Shown here: positions 35,553-43,158 of the stretch, piece after piece | How the letters are laid out: each line of letters begins with the position of its first letter | How positions within the stretch are numbered: position 1 is the stretch's first letter | Source of the DNA: Candidatus Gastranaerophilales bacterium | Lineage (GTDB): Bacteria > Cyanobacteriota > Vampirovibrionia > Gastranaerophilales > Gastranaerophilaceae | Direction of reading: 5' to 3' | NCBI GenBank assembly: GCA_944324365.1 | Contig: CALUWA010000001.1 | Location: 124,001-188,000, forward strand | DNA length: 64,000 nucleotides | Translations under genes and position numbers: made by a program | The notes under the pieces: model-generated | Databases searched by the model: none | What the model was told of the DNA's origin: nothing | The model's input: the letters and a program-made list of their open reading frames with translations, nothing else

Positions 35553-35978
35553 ATGTACGGAAAAGAATTTGAAATATTTTTTTTACTAGTTTTTGTAGCC
35601 TTCGTGTTTGGTTTAATAGCTTATCTTGTGTTCAACATAATTAAAGATTCATTTAACACAATATTTGACTGTGATTATTACGATGTAATTAAATCATATT
35701 CAACAGCTGAACCGCTGGAAATATTTAGAACACGTATTTCCAGCATAAACGGGCTCATTTATAGAGGTTTTTATGCTGATGTTGAAATTTATTCAGATTT
35801 TATAGTTTTTAAGATTTTTAAAAGAGCTTTAGTTGTTAATGATTTTTCAAAATTAAAGTTAACCGGCAAATTTACCTCAACTTTAATTGTTAATTCAGGT
35901 AAAAATAAAATAAAACTTCCGTTAGGTATGGAAGAATATGAATATATAAAGAAATTTTTGGAGGAACACAATGTCTAA
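35553..35978 (+). CDS. Small membrane-anchored protein, function unknown
   Basis: About 141 residues. One N-terminal membrane helix (FFLLVFVAFVFGLIAYLVF), then a compact domain with strand pattern FRTRISSINGLIYRGFYADVEIY that may have a PH-like fold. The start is uncertain: ATG at 35553 or the GTG at 35544, both near GAGGAG. Lies between prmA and kdsB and overlaps kdsB by 8 nt, so it belongs to that operon. No family recognised. Confidence 0.75.
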   Translation: MYGKEFEIFFLLVFVAFVFGLIAYLVFNIIKDSFNTIFDCDYYDVIKSYSTAEPLEIFRTRISSINGLIYRGFYADVEIYSDFIVFKIFKRALVVNDFSKLKLTGKFTSTLIVNSGKNKIKLPLGMEEYEYIKKFLEEHNV

Positions 35979-36708
35979 AACAGCAATAATTATACCGGCA
36001 AGATATGGTTCAAGCAGGCTTGAGGGAAAACCACTAATTGAAGTCGGCGGAAAGCCGATTATTCAGTGGGTTTATGAAAAAGCCCTACAGTCAAAACTGG
36101 CTGATATAGTTATTGTTGCAACTGATGATGAGAGAATTTTTAATGCAGTAAAACAATTCGGCGGCAATGTAGAAATGACATCAGCTGATCACCAATGCGG
36201 CAGCGACAGAATTAGAGAGGTAGCCGACAGACACCCGGAATTTTCATACATTGTAAACTTGCAAGGCGATGAACCGCTGATTAAACCTGAAAGCATTGAT
36301 TCAATTATCAAAAATATAAAAGGAGATGAAAAAGCTGATATTTCAACCCTTATACGCGTAATTAAAGACGAAGATGAAATAAACAATCCCAATTTGGTAA
36401 AATGTGTAATTGATAATAACGGTTTTGCATTATATTTTTCACGCTCTAAAATTCCGTTTGAACGTAAAGCTGGTATTGCAACATTTTACGGACATCTTGG
36501 TATTTACGGCTATAAACGTAATGCGTTATTCAAAATGACCGAAGCCGCACAAACTCCGCTTGAAAGAACAGAAAGTTTGGAGCAGCTGCGTGCTCTTGAA
36601 ACCGGTATGAAGATTAAAACTACCGTAGTTGATTTTGTCCCTGTCGGGATTGATACGCTTGAAGATTTGGCGAAGTTTAAAAGCATTGTGACAGAAAAAT
36701 TAATTTAA
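35971..36708 (+). CDS. kdsB: 3-deoxy-manno-octulosonate cytidylyltransferase (CMP-Kdo synthetase)
   Basis: 245 residues. MSKTAIIIPARYGSSRLEGK at the CTP-binding N-terminus, ADHQCGSDRIREVA, YIVNLQGDEPLI, and the C-terminal ETGMKIKTTVVDFVPVGIDT are standard KdsB blocks. It activates Kdo for attachment to lipid A. Together with lpxK (56371) it indicates LPS with a Kdo core. Confidence 0.96.
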   Translation: MSKTAIIIPARYGSSRLEGKPLIEVGGKPIIQWVYEKALQSKLADIVIVATDDERIFNAVKQFGGNVEMTSADHQCGSDRIREVADRHPEFSYIVNLQGDEPLIKPESIDSIIKNIKGDEKADISTLIRVIKDEDEINNPNLVKCVIDNNGFALYFSRSKIPFERKAGIATFYGHLGIYGYKRNALFKMTEAAQTPLERTESLEQLRALETGMKIKTTVVDFVPVGIDTLEDLAKFKSIVTEKLI

Positions 36709-36797
36709 TATTTCGTTACAAATCTGTAATATCTGACAATTTATTTTTATCAGAACTTTTTATATATGTATGTAGAAGATAATTATAGGTTAACAGT

Positions 36798-37874
36798 ATG
36801 GTAAGTATCTCAAGAATAGGGTTTACCGGAGATTTGCTGAATAATGCGGCAGCAAATGTAAATAAAACACCGGAACAGGAAACAAAAGTTGAAGTAAAAT
36901 CCGACATAAAACAGGAAGAACCTGCTAAAGCGGACAAAAAGAAAGATAAGAAACCAAAAGAAAAGGTTGTTTATGTTTCTAAAACTCCCGATAGAGCAGT
37001 ATCTGCAACCGGCGTTGTAGCGGGAACAAGCGGAATGATTGGCGGTGCCGTGCTTGGCGGTCTTGTTGGGGTTTCAAAACTTCCGGGAGAATACATGAGA
37101 ACGCTTGCCGGACAAGATTATGCGAAAATTGTCAGTGACTCTGCAAACGGCTTTAAGGCAGCAATACAAAACTCTCCTGAAATGCAAAACTTCATGCAAA
37201 CACTGCGAAGCGCTAAATCACCGCAGGTGGCAGAAGAAATTTTAAATATTGCAGGCACAATGTCCGAACGCTTGCACGGTGCATTTGCAAACGATCCGCA
37301 TGCATCAGCGGTTATAGATAAGGTGCTTGACCCAATAATTAAGGGAGTTTCAGTTAAAAAGAATATAAGAAACTACGGCAGCGGTGTTAGAGGTCAGATT
37401 AAATCACCAGTAGGCCAAACGATAATGAAATTCCTCGGATTTAACAAGAAATCCAGTAAAATTATCGGCAGCGTAACAGGCAACTTTGCGGAAGGCTTTA
37501 CAAAAGCCGTTGAAAATATTAAAAACTTCACTCCTGAAGAAAAACAGGCTTGGAGCAAGGTCGCCAAACAGATGTTTGCCGAATTTGATAATAATCCGAA
37601 AATTAAGGTAAGTAAAGATATGCTAAAAGCAATCGGCGGATTCGGAAAAGATTTCAAATGGTTTACAGAGCCTTTTAAAGCTATGCAGGAAGCAATATTG
37701 AGCGGCATAAAACGCCTTGATAAAGGTCTTGGCATGGCTCCGGTTAAAACGGTAGGCAAATGGTCTGCAATAGGCGCCGCAGCCTGCACTGTAGTTTCAG
37801 TACTCGGCTGGCTCGGACTCAAAGGCATGTTAATGAAAAAAGAAACCTCAAAAGTCCAAAATGTTGAAGCATAA
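36798..37874 (+). CDS. Membrane-associated protein with N-terminal IGFTG motif, function unknown
   Basis: 358 residues. It opens MVSISRIGFTGDLL, a variant of the PSFG-type N-terminus seen elsewhere in the window, then a Lys/Glu/Pro-rich linker (20-58). A Gly-rich hydrophobic helix follows (GVVAGTSGMIGGAVLGGLVG, about 73-92), and a second helix lies at the C-terminus (SAIGAAACTVVSVLGWLGLK). The middle is helical and basic. No signal peptide, no recognised domain. General plan is like the proteins at 18535 and 62383. Confidence 0.75.
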   Translation: MVSISRIGFTGDLLNNAAANVNKTPEQETKVEVKSDIKQEEPAKADKKKDKKPKEKVVYVSKTPDRAVSATGVVAGTSGMIGGAVLGGLVGVSKLPGEYMRTLAGQDYAKIVSDSANGFKAAIQNSPEMQNFMQTLRSAKSPQVAEEILNIAGTMSERLHGAFANDPHASAVIDKVLDPIIKGVSVKKNIRNYGSGVRGQIKSPVGQTIMKFLGFNKKSSKIIGSVTGNFAEGFTKAVENIKNFTPEEKQAWSKVAKQMFAEFDNNPKIKVSKDMLKAIGGFGKDFKWFTEPFKAMQEAILSGIKRLDKGLGMAPVKTVGKWSAIGAAACTVVSVLGWLGLKGMLMKKETSKVQNVEA

Positions 37875-37883
37875 AAATAGATA

Positions 37884-37912
37884 AAAAAGTCGAAATTTTC
37901 TTTCGGCTTTTT
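37884..37912 (+). terminator. Rho-independent terminator
   Basis: Stem AAAAAGTCGAAA / TTTCGGCTTTTT with loop TTTTC (one G-T pair), followed by a broken T run. Confidence 0.8.
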
Positions 37913-38060
37913 CTGTTTTTTACTAAAAAAGTACTTGCAATTTTGGTAAAATTATATTAATATTACGTTATAAATATTTAAGAAAATTTAGAAAACTAAA
38001 TATTTTGTAATATTTAATATGTTTAGGTGTTAGATTATCAATGTAAGGAACAAAACAAGT

Positions 38061-38810
38061 ATGACAGAGAACATGGAATATTCTAATGAATCGGAAGATC
38101 GTCAAAGAATTCTTTTAGCAGATGATGAGGCAAGTATCCGCCGTATTTTAGAAACAAGGTTGAAAATGGCAGGTTATGATGTATATACGGCAGCAGATGG
38201 TGAAGAAGCAGTAAATGCTTTTAATAAATATAATCCGGATTTGGTAGTATTGGATGTTATGATGCCAAAAATGGATGGTTATGGTGTAACAAGAGAAATC
38301 AGAAGAACAGCGGATGTACCGATTATTATTTTGACTGCGCTTGGTGATGTTTCTGAAAGAATTACAGGGTTAGAACTTGGTGCTGACGATTATGTTATTA
38401 AACCGTTTTCACCAAAAGAGTTGGAAGCCCGTGTAAAAGCAGTTCTCAGAAGAACTAATAACCGTGAATCTGTGACACCTTCCGGTAAAGTTACAAAAAA
38501 TGTAATTACAACAGGAAATATAAAAATTGATACTGCCCGTCGTCAGGTATTCAGAAAAAATGAGAGAATCCGCCTAACGGGTATGGAATTCAGTTTGCTT
38601 GAGCTTTTGGTAAATAATTCAGGACAAGCATTTTCAAGAAACGAAATATTGCAGCATGTTTGGGCTTATCCGCCTGATCATCGCATTGATACACGTGTTG
38701 TTGACGTTCATATTTCAAGATTACGTTCCAAGCTTGAAACAGACCCGGCAAATCCGGAATTGATATTGACAGCTCGCGGTATCGGTTATATGTTTCAAAG
38801 AATCAGTTAA
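38061..38810 (+). CDS. rpaB: OmpR-family response regulator, RpaB/Ycf27-like
   Basis: 249 residues. Receiver domain with ILLADDEASIRRILETRLKM, phosphoacceptor Asp65 in LVVLDVMMPKMDGYGV and Lys114 in YVIKPFSPKELEARV; winged-helix output domain with RLTGMEFSLLELLVNNSGQ and RVVDVHISRLRSKLE. From memory, these segments match the cyanobacterial and plastid RpaB/Ycf27 family almost word for word. RpaB binds HLR1 repeats in Cyanobacteria, and three exact HLR1 matches occur in this window. No histidine kinase gene is adjacent. AT-rich leader of about 120 nt; a terminator follows. Confidence 0.9.
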   Translation: MTENMEYSNESEDRQRILLADDEASIRRILETRLKMAGYDVYTAADGEEAVNAFNKYNPDLVVLDVMMPKMDGYGVTREIRRTADVPIIILTALGDVSERITGLELGADDYVIKPFSPKELEARVKAVLRRTNNRESVTPSGKVTKNVITTGNIKIDTARRQVFRKNERIRLTGMEFSLLELLVNNSGQAFSRNEILQHVWAYPPDHRIDTRVVDVHISRLRSKLETDPANPELILTARGIGYMFQRIS

Positions 38811-38813
38811 TAC

Positions 38814-38840
38814 AAAATGCCATCTATAAGGTGGCATTTT
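38814..38840 (+). terminator. Rho-independent terminator of the rpaB-like gene
   Basis: Stem AAAATGCCA / TGGCATTTT, starting 3 nt after the stop codon. It overlaps an ATG at 38817, which argues that this ATG is not the start of the next gene. Confidence 0.75.
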
Positions 38841-38849
38841 GGCTTTATG

Positions 38850-39260
38850 GTGATTATGCACAGAGTTTATTTTCTTATTTTTATAATAGTAATTTATATA
38901 GGTTCATATATTTTCGGCTATCTCGGGCGGTATAAATCCGAGAAGCTGATATGCAATGTGCAGGAAAAAAGATGTGAAGTTGAACGAATAACAAATTCAA
39001 ATAAGGTCGAAAGACAATTTGTTGTGGATCCGCACGAGGTTAAAGATTTAATAGTTACAAGTGAATCTTACCGTAAAAGATATAGACGCCACAGACATCG
39101 TACATATACTTATTACACAGTTAAGTTTGTAAAATTTGATGACAAATACCGTGCAATTTTTGCCAGAGGATTTAATACAGAAGAAGAAGCTGAAGCCAAG
39201 GCTGATGAGATTAAAGCAGCTTTCAAAAGCGGCAATAATATATTTGAAGTTTCCAGATAA
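38850..39260 (+). CDS. Single-pass membrane protein, function unknown
   Basis: 136 residues from ATG 38850 (or 130 from 38859); an upstream ATG lies inside the rpaB terminator. One N-terminal helix (VYFLIFIIVIYIGSYIFGYL), then a basic domain with an unusual Arg/His/Tyr stretch (YRKRYRRHRHRTYTYYTVK) and a helical C-terminus. No family recognised. Confidence 0.65.
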   Translation: MIMHRVYFLIFIIVIYIGSYIFGYLGRYKSEKLICNVQEKRCEVERITNSNKVERQFVVDPHEVKDLIVTSESYRKRYRRHRHRTYTYYTVKFVKFDDKYRAIFARGFNTEEEAEAKADEIKAAFKSGNNIFEVSR

Positions 39261-39314
39261 AAACTTCTGGACAAAAAATCTTTTTATGTTATGATTAAAA
39301 AGAACCGATTATAT

Positions 39315-39391
39315 GGCGGGTGTCGTCAAGTGGTTAAGACCTCGGATTGTGGTTCCGATATGCATGGGTTCGAATCCCATCTCCCGCCCCA
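39315..39391 (+). tRNA. tRNA-His (anticodon GTG) with encoded CCA
   Basis: It has the extra 5' G paired to C73, D-arm GTCGTCAAGTGGTTAAGAC, anticodon loop TTGTGGT and T-arm ATGGGTTCGAATCCCAT, ending CCCGCC then CCA. One T-T mismatch sits in the acceptor stem. The last 19 nt plus the following Ts are repeated 195 bp downstream. Confidence 0.97.
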
Positions 39392-39591
39392 TTTTTGAAA
39401 GCTCTCCAGAAGGAGAGTTTTTTAATGTGCATGATGAGGATGAGAACCCATCAAGGCGAAGCCTTTAAAAGGGTTCGAGCGCGAGGCGGCAGAGAGCGGA
39501 GTGTTTTGCGAAAGTGTGAAACACTAAAGCAAAATACGAAGACTCGTTTAATGCCGCCGAGCAAGACAATCCCATCTCCCGCCCCATTTTT
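39373..39591 (+). repeat. tRNA-tailed palindromic element (copy C) flanked by duplicated tRNA-His 3' end
   Basis: A 24-nt exact direct repeat (AATCCCATCTCCCGCC, then CCATTTTT) occurs at 39373-39396, inside and just after tRNA-His, and at 39568-39591. Between the copies, after a terminator, lies element C (39433-39588): GATGAGGATGAGAACCC, an AAGGCGAAGCCTT hairpin, GAGCGCGAGGCGGCAGAGAG, CGGAGTGTTTTG and GCCGCCGAGCAAGACAATCC. It shares these blocks with copies A and B near tRNA-Ser. No recombinase is encoded in it. Confidence 0.85.
39402..39424 (+). terminator. Rho-independent terminator after tRNA-His
   Basis: Stem CTCTCC / GGAGAG with loop AGAA, followed by six Ts. Confidence 0.88.
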
Positions 39592-39619
39592 AAAAATTTT
39601 AGTGCATAAGTTAGTAAGC

Positions 39620-40141
39620 ATGAAAATAAGTTATGAATTTACATTAGAAGCTTGCAATATATATGTTAAAGAAACGTTCTTTATTAAAAAGTTATTTCTT
39701 TATTTTCTAAAGGATAATATACGTAGAGTGTTAATTTGTGCTTTATTACTATCTCTAGGCTTCGCCTGTTTATTTTATAGTTTCAACATTGCATTAATAG
39801 TTGTTCTATTTATAGTTATATTCTTATCTGAATATATTATTTGGAGTCTAATGGGTTACTTTTCAGGAGGAAAGTATGTTTATAGATTATTAGACGGTTT
39901 TGACAAGAATTACGAATTAATTGTAGAAAATGATATTATTAGAAGAAGATCAGGTTCCGGTGAAGTTTCTTTTACTTGGAACAATGTAAAGGACATCTAT
40001 AATACAAAGAAAAATATACTTATATTTGTATCGGATAGACAGGCTCTCATTATTCCTAAGAGAGTTTTTAATAGCGAACGAGAAATCAATGATTTCTGGC
40101 ATTTAGTTTCATCATGCTATCAAAGAACTAACAGTAAGTAA
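39620..40141 (+). CDS. YcxB-like membrane protein
   Basis: 173 residues from the ATG at 39620 (MKISYEFTLEACNIYVKETF); the longer open frame upstream only runs through the tRNA and repeat and is not coding. Two membrane helices (about 35-75), then a soluble tail with FTWNNVKDIYNTKKNILIFV and ALIIPKRVFNSE, the signature of YcxB-like C-terminal domains. Role unknown. It directly follows the tRNA-tailed element. Confidence 0.75.
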   Translation: MKISYEFTLEACNIYVKETFFIKKLFLYFLKDNIRRVLICALLLSLGFACLFYSFNIALIVVLFIVIFLSEYIIWSLMGYFSGGKYVYRLLDGFDKNYELIVENDIIRRRSGSGEVSFTWNNVKDIYNTKKNILIFVSDRQALIIPKRVFNSEREINDFWHLVSSCYQRTNSK

Positions 40142-40226
40142 GGTGCAATTATTACATTAAAAACATCTAAACTCTCTGTTTAAAATCATCAAAGCAACTG
40201 TCTTTTGTAACAGATTAAGGCTTTTC

Positions 40227-40529
40227 ATGGACAAATTTGGGCTGCCGAAAAGAACTGTCAATGAACTCATAAATTATTTCAAATCAAAACCGGAAATTGA
40301 AATGATAAAGATATATGGCTCCAGAGTAACCGGCAGGTATCATAATGGTTCAGATATTGATTTTGCAATTTAGACCGATGACCACCAAAATTTTCTAAGA
40401 ATAGCCGGCGAATTAGACGATCTTCCGCCCCCATACAGCTTTGATATAACGGATTATAAAACCTTAACTCATGAAGGCATGAAAAATAACATTGACCAAG
40501 AGGGTATATTATTCTATAAAAATAACTAA
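40227..40529 (+). pseudogene. MNT-type minimal nucleotidyltransferase interrupted by one TAG
   Basis: Reading from the ATG at 40227 gives a complete small nucleotidyltransferase: IEMIKIYGSRVTGRYHNGSD then IDFAI, with the GSxxxGxxxxxSDID active site. Codon 49 (40371-40373) is TAG; the frame then continues as a normal protein (TDDHQNFLRIAGELDDLPPP) to TAA at 40527. A single nonsense change is the only visible lesion, so it is a recent pseudogene. TAG is an ordinary stop elsewhere in the window. Such enzymes usually pair with a HEPN toxin; none is adjacent. Confidence 0.8.
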
Positions 40530-40530
40530 T

Positions 40531-40564
40531 AAAAAAGCGGACAGATAGACCTGCCCGCTTTTTA
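40531..40564. terminator. Rho-independent terminator, bidirectional
   Basis: Stem AAAAAAGCGG..CAG / CTG..CCGCTTTTT between convergent units. Confidence 0.85.
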
Positions 40565-40568
40565 TTCT

Positions 40569-41273
40569 CTAATTGTAATCTATTTTGATATAATCTCCGA
40601 ACGGATTAACTCGTGTTCGCCGCAAGTATTCGCCATCCAACGGAGAAATACCTTTATCAAAACCTATCCTGCCATTATGGACTGCACCTCCCGGGAATTT
40701 AAAATTATTTAATTCAAAATATGTTTGAGTATTTTGCCAGTCAGGAGCATACTTATTTTCTGTTACGCTCTTTGTTATACCGGGACGCTCATGGAGTGTC
40801 CATTTCCAATTTGGATTACCTGCCTGGGTCCACTGGGAAGTTCCATCTACAAACTTATCAAAGCTGGCACTATTATACCTGGATTTGGAGGTATAATTTA
40901 CGGTATCTCCTGGTTTAAAAAATCTGCCTAACCAAGATAAATCTGTCTTTACATCAGTTTTAGACCTTTGGATATACAAGCCTTCATTTTTACTATAGTT
41001 TCTAACCAAAGTTTGACTGCCCTCAGTTGTCATATAACCGCGATTTTGTTTGTATTTTTCTTGTTTAACTAACTTAAGAGGTGAACCGTCTTTTTTAAAC
41101 GACACTGTATATTTGGCACCATGCTCATCAATGCCCCTATAAACTTTTAAACCGTTTTTTGACTTGCCGATTTGTTTTAATTTCGGCAATCCTTGCTCAC
41201 CAAGACGTTCAGCATAGTTAACTTTTCTGGCAGCAAAACCAGCCAACTTTTTTAAAGCAAATGCAATTCCCAT
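40569..41273 (-). CDS. Hypothetical protein, 234 residues
   Basis: Starts behind AAAGGAGTAAGGAA. N-terminus MGIAFALKKLAGFAARKVNY is basic and amphipathic, not a signal peptide. The rest is rich in Gly, Tyr, Asn and Trp with strand-like spacing (WTQAGNPNWKWTLHE). Its composition resembles the 184-residue protein at 4005. No family recognised; an exported effector or adhesin-like role is only a guess. Confidence 0.7.
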   Translation of the reverse strand: MGIAFALKKLAGFAARKVNYAERLGEQGLPKLKQIGKSKNGLKVYRGIDEHGAKYTVSFKKDGSPLKLVKQEKYKQNRGYMTTEGSQTLVRNYSKNEGLYIQRSKTDVKTDLSWLGRFFKPGDTVNYTSKSRYNSASFDKFVDGTSQWTQAGNPNWKWTLHERPGITKSVTENKYAPDWQNTQTYFELNNFKFPGGAVHNGRIGFDKGISPLDGEYLRRTRVNPFGDYIKIDYN

Positions 41274-41460
41274 TTCCTTACTCCTTTCAAGATTTAATTA
41301 TTAGTATTTTCCCCTATATACCTTAAATAAAAAAATACGCGTCCAAAAATTGCCATTAAGTAACAAATATTTACAAATTTTGAACCACAACGGCCTAAGT
41401 AATTAACAATATCTTAACAAATATATTTTACGATATAATATATAAATATAGGAAAATAGC

Positions 41461-42360
41461 ATGAAAACACTAGATATAGTAATACCATTTTATAATGAAG
41501 AAGATTGTATTGAGGAGCTGTTTAAGCGGCTGCTTGACGTACGAAAAGACCTTGCTGTTGAAGGATTGGAAACAAATTTTATATTTGTAAATGACGGTTC
41601 CGTTGACGGCAGCAGTATAATTGTTGAAAATTTAGCCAGAGCTAATAAATTTATTAAACTGGTAAATTTTTCAAGGAATTTCGGGCATGAAATAGCTGTA
41701 ACTGCAGGCTTAGATTATTCAAACGGAGATTATACGGCTATTATCGATTCAGATTTGCAAGATCCGCCGGAACTTTTAATTGAAATGTACAAAAAATTAA
41801 AAGAAGGCGACTACCAGGTTGCTTATGGAAAACGGCTTAAACGTAAATCAGAAACTGCATTTAAAAAAGTTACTGCATTTATTTTTTACAGATTGTTGAA
41901 CAGTCTGTGCGAAACGAAATTACCGACTGACACAGGCGATTTCAGAATTATAACAGCAAGTGTACGAGAATCAGTAAAACAGCTTAGAGAACACCATAGA
42001 TTTATGAGGGGACTCTTGACTTGGGTTGGATTTAAGAGTGTTCCTGTTTATTATAACAGAGATGAAAGAATTGCCGGAACTACAAAATACTCGCCACTGT
42101 CTTTGATAAAACTCGCACTTACAGCGATTACCGAATTATCGACAACTCCGCTTAAATTGATTTGGTGGCTAGCCGGTATTATGGCATTATTATCTATAAT
42201 AATGATAGTTTTAGGAAAAAATCTTTATAGCGTAATATTGTTTGCAGGTTTTGTACCAACATTTGCATTGGGGCTTACAACAGCATATATCGGCAGAATT
42301 TACGACGAAACCAGAAACCGTCCTCTATATATAGTTGATAAAACATTCAATTTGGACTAA
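41461..42360 (+). CDS. Family 2 glycosyltransferase with two C-terminal membrane helices (DPM1/GtrB type)
   Basis: 299 residues. N-terminal GT-A fold DIVIPFYNEEDCIEELFKRL, IFVNDGSVDGSS, LVNFSRNFGHEIAVTAGLDY and nucleotide-metal motif AIIDSDLQDPPEL, then two membrane helices (about 235-285). The plan is that of polyprenyl-phosphate sugar transferases (GtrB, ArnC, Dpm1), which load a sugar onto undecaprenyl phosphate. An HLR1-like repeat with one mismatch (GTAACAAA TA TTTACAAA) lies about 100 nt upstream. Confidence 0.9.
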   Translation: MKTLDIVIPFYNEEDCIEELFKRLLDVRKDLAVEGLETNFIFVNDGSVDGSSIIVENLARANKFIKLVNFSRNFGHEIAVTAGLDYSNGDYTAIIDSDLQDPPELLIEMYKKLKEGDYQVAYGKRLKRKSETAFKKVTAFIFYRLLNSLCETKLPTDTGDFRIITASVRESVKQLREHHRFMRGLLTWVGFKSVPVYYNRDERIAGTTKYSPLSLIKLALTAITELSTTPLKLIWWLAGIMALLSIIMIVLGKNLYSVILFAGFVPTFALGLTTAYIGRIYDETRNRPLYIVDKTFNLD

Positions 42361-42415
42361 TTGAATGTTAAATTAATATATTTGCCGGGACTTATTCAAA
42401 AGCTAAGTATTAGAT

Positions 42416-43042
42416 TTAGCTTTCTTTTAAGTGTTTAATGTGTTTATACACATATAACCCGCCAAGAATAACAAATATTGCAATTATTAAAATATCAAAT
42501 TTATGCCAGATATGCTTAAAGGCCTCAATATTCTGCCCCATTTTTACACCGACATAAATTAGTAAATAACTCCAAATAAGAGAACCTAAAAAAGTAAATG
42601 TGAAAAAGAAACGTTTTTTAGCTCGCAATATGCCTGCCGGAAGAGAAATGAAAGTCCTTACTACAGGCAGCATTCTGCAGAGGAAAAATGCCCAATCGCC
42701 GTATTTTTCAACCCACTTATCGGCTTCTTCCAAATCCTTTTTTGAAACAAGGAAATATTTTCCGTATTTTTCAACAAAAGTTCTTCCGCCAAAATAACCA
42801 ATATAATAAGAAGGCAATGAACCCAAAACACAACCTATAGCACTTGCAAATGCTGCAACATGAAAATTCATTTCACCTTTTGACACAATATACCCGGCAA
42901 AAGGTAAAACAGCTTCACTCGGAAGCGGAATATTACAAGATTCAATTGCCATCAAAAGAGCAACCCCTGAAGGCCCCATAATAGTAATGACATGTTCAAT
43001 CCAACTAATCAAATGAGCTAATACTGCATTTATAAATTCCAT
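42416..43042 (-). CDS. DedA-family membrane protein
   Basis: 208 residues, five or six membrane helices. SCNIPLPSEAVLPFAGYIVS, GSLPSYYIGYFGGRTFVEKYG and the loop FFLCRMLPVVRTFISLPAGI carry the conserved Glu and Arg residues of DedA/VTT proteins. These flip or transport lipids such as undecaprenyl phosphate or phosphatidylethanolamine. The gene stands alone. Confidence 0.93.
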   Translation of the reverse strand: MEFINAVLAHLISWIEHVITIMGPSGVALLMAIESCNIPLPSEAVLPFAGYIVSKGEMNFHVAAFASAIGCVLGSLPSYYIGYFGGRTFVEKYGKYFLVSKKDLEEADKWVEKYGDWAFFLCRMLPVVRTFISLPAGILRAKKRFFFTFTFLGSLIWSYLLIYVGVKMGQNIEAFKHIWHKFDILIIAIFVILGGLYVYKHIKHLKES

Positions 43043-43158
43043 ATACTCTTCTCCCTAAAACAATATATATTATAATACCAGAAACACAAGAAATGTGCAC
43101 TATATGAAATTTTGTTGTAAAATGAAATTGGTATTAAGAAGAATAAGGAGAGTTTTAT

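Noticed and set aside
38817-38849. ATG at 38817 as start of the membrane protein after rpaB
   Set aside because: It lies within the stem of the rpaB terminator; later ATGs at 38850 or 38859 open directly into the membrane helix.
39373-39591. Prophage or integrative element att sites at tRNA-His
   Set aside because: The direct repeats enclose only 195 bp without any integrase or cargo; a full integrative element is not present, though an excised remnant cannot be ruled out.
39347-39619. N-terminal 91-codon extension of the YcxB-like frame
   Set aside because: It reads through tRNA-His, a terminator and element C; the protein proper starts at 39620.
40227-40529. TAG read as a sense codon (genetic code change)
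   Set aside because: TAG ends several normal genes here (for example accA, prmA and the HNH-like gene), so reassignment is unlikely.
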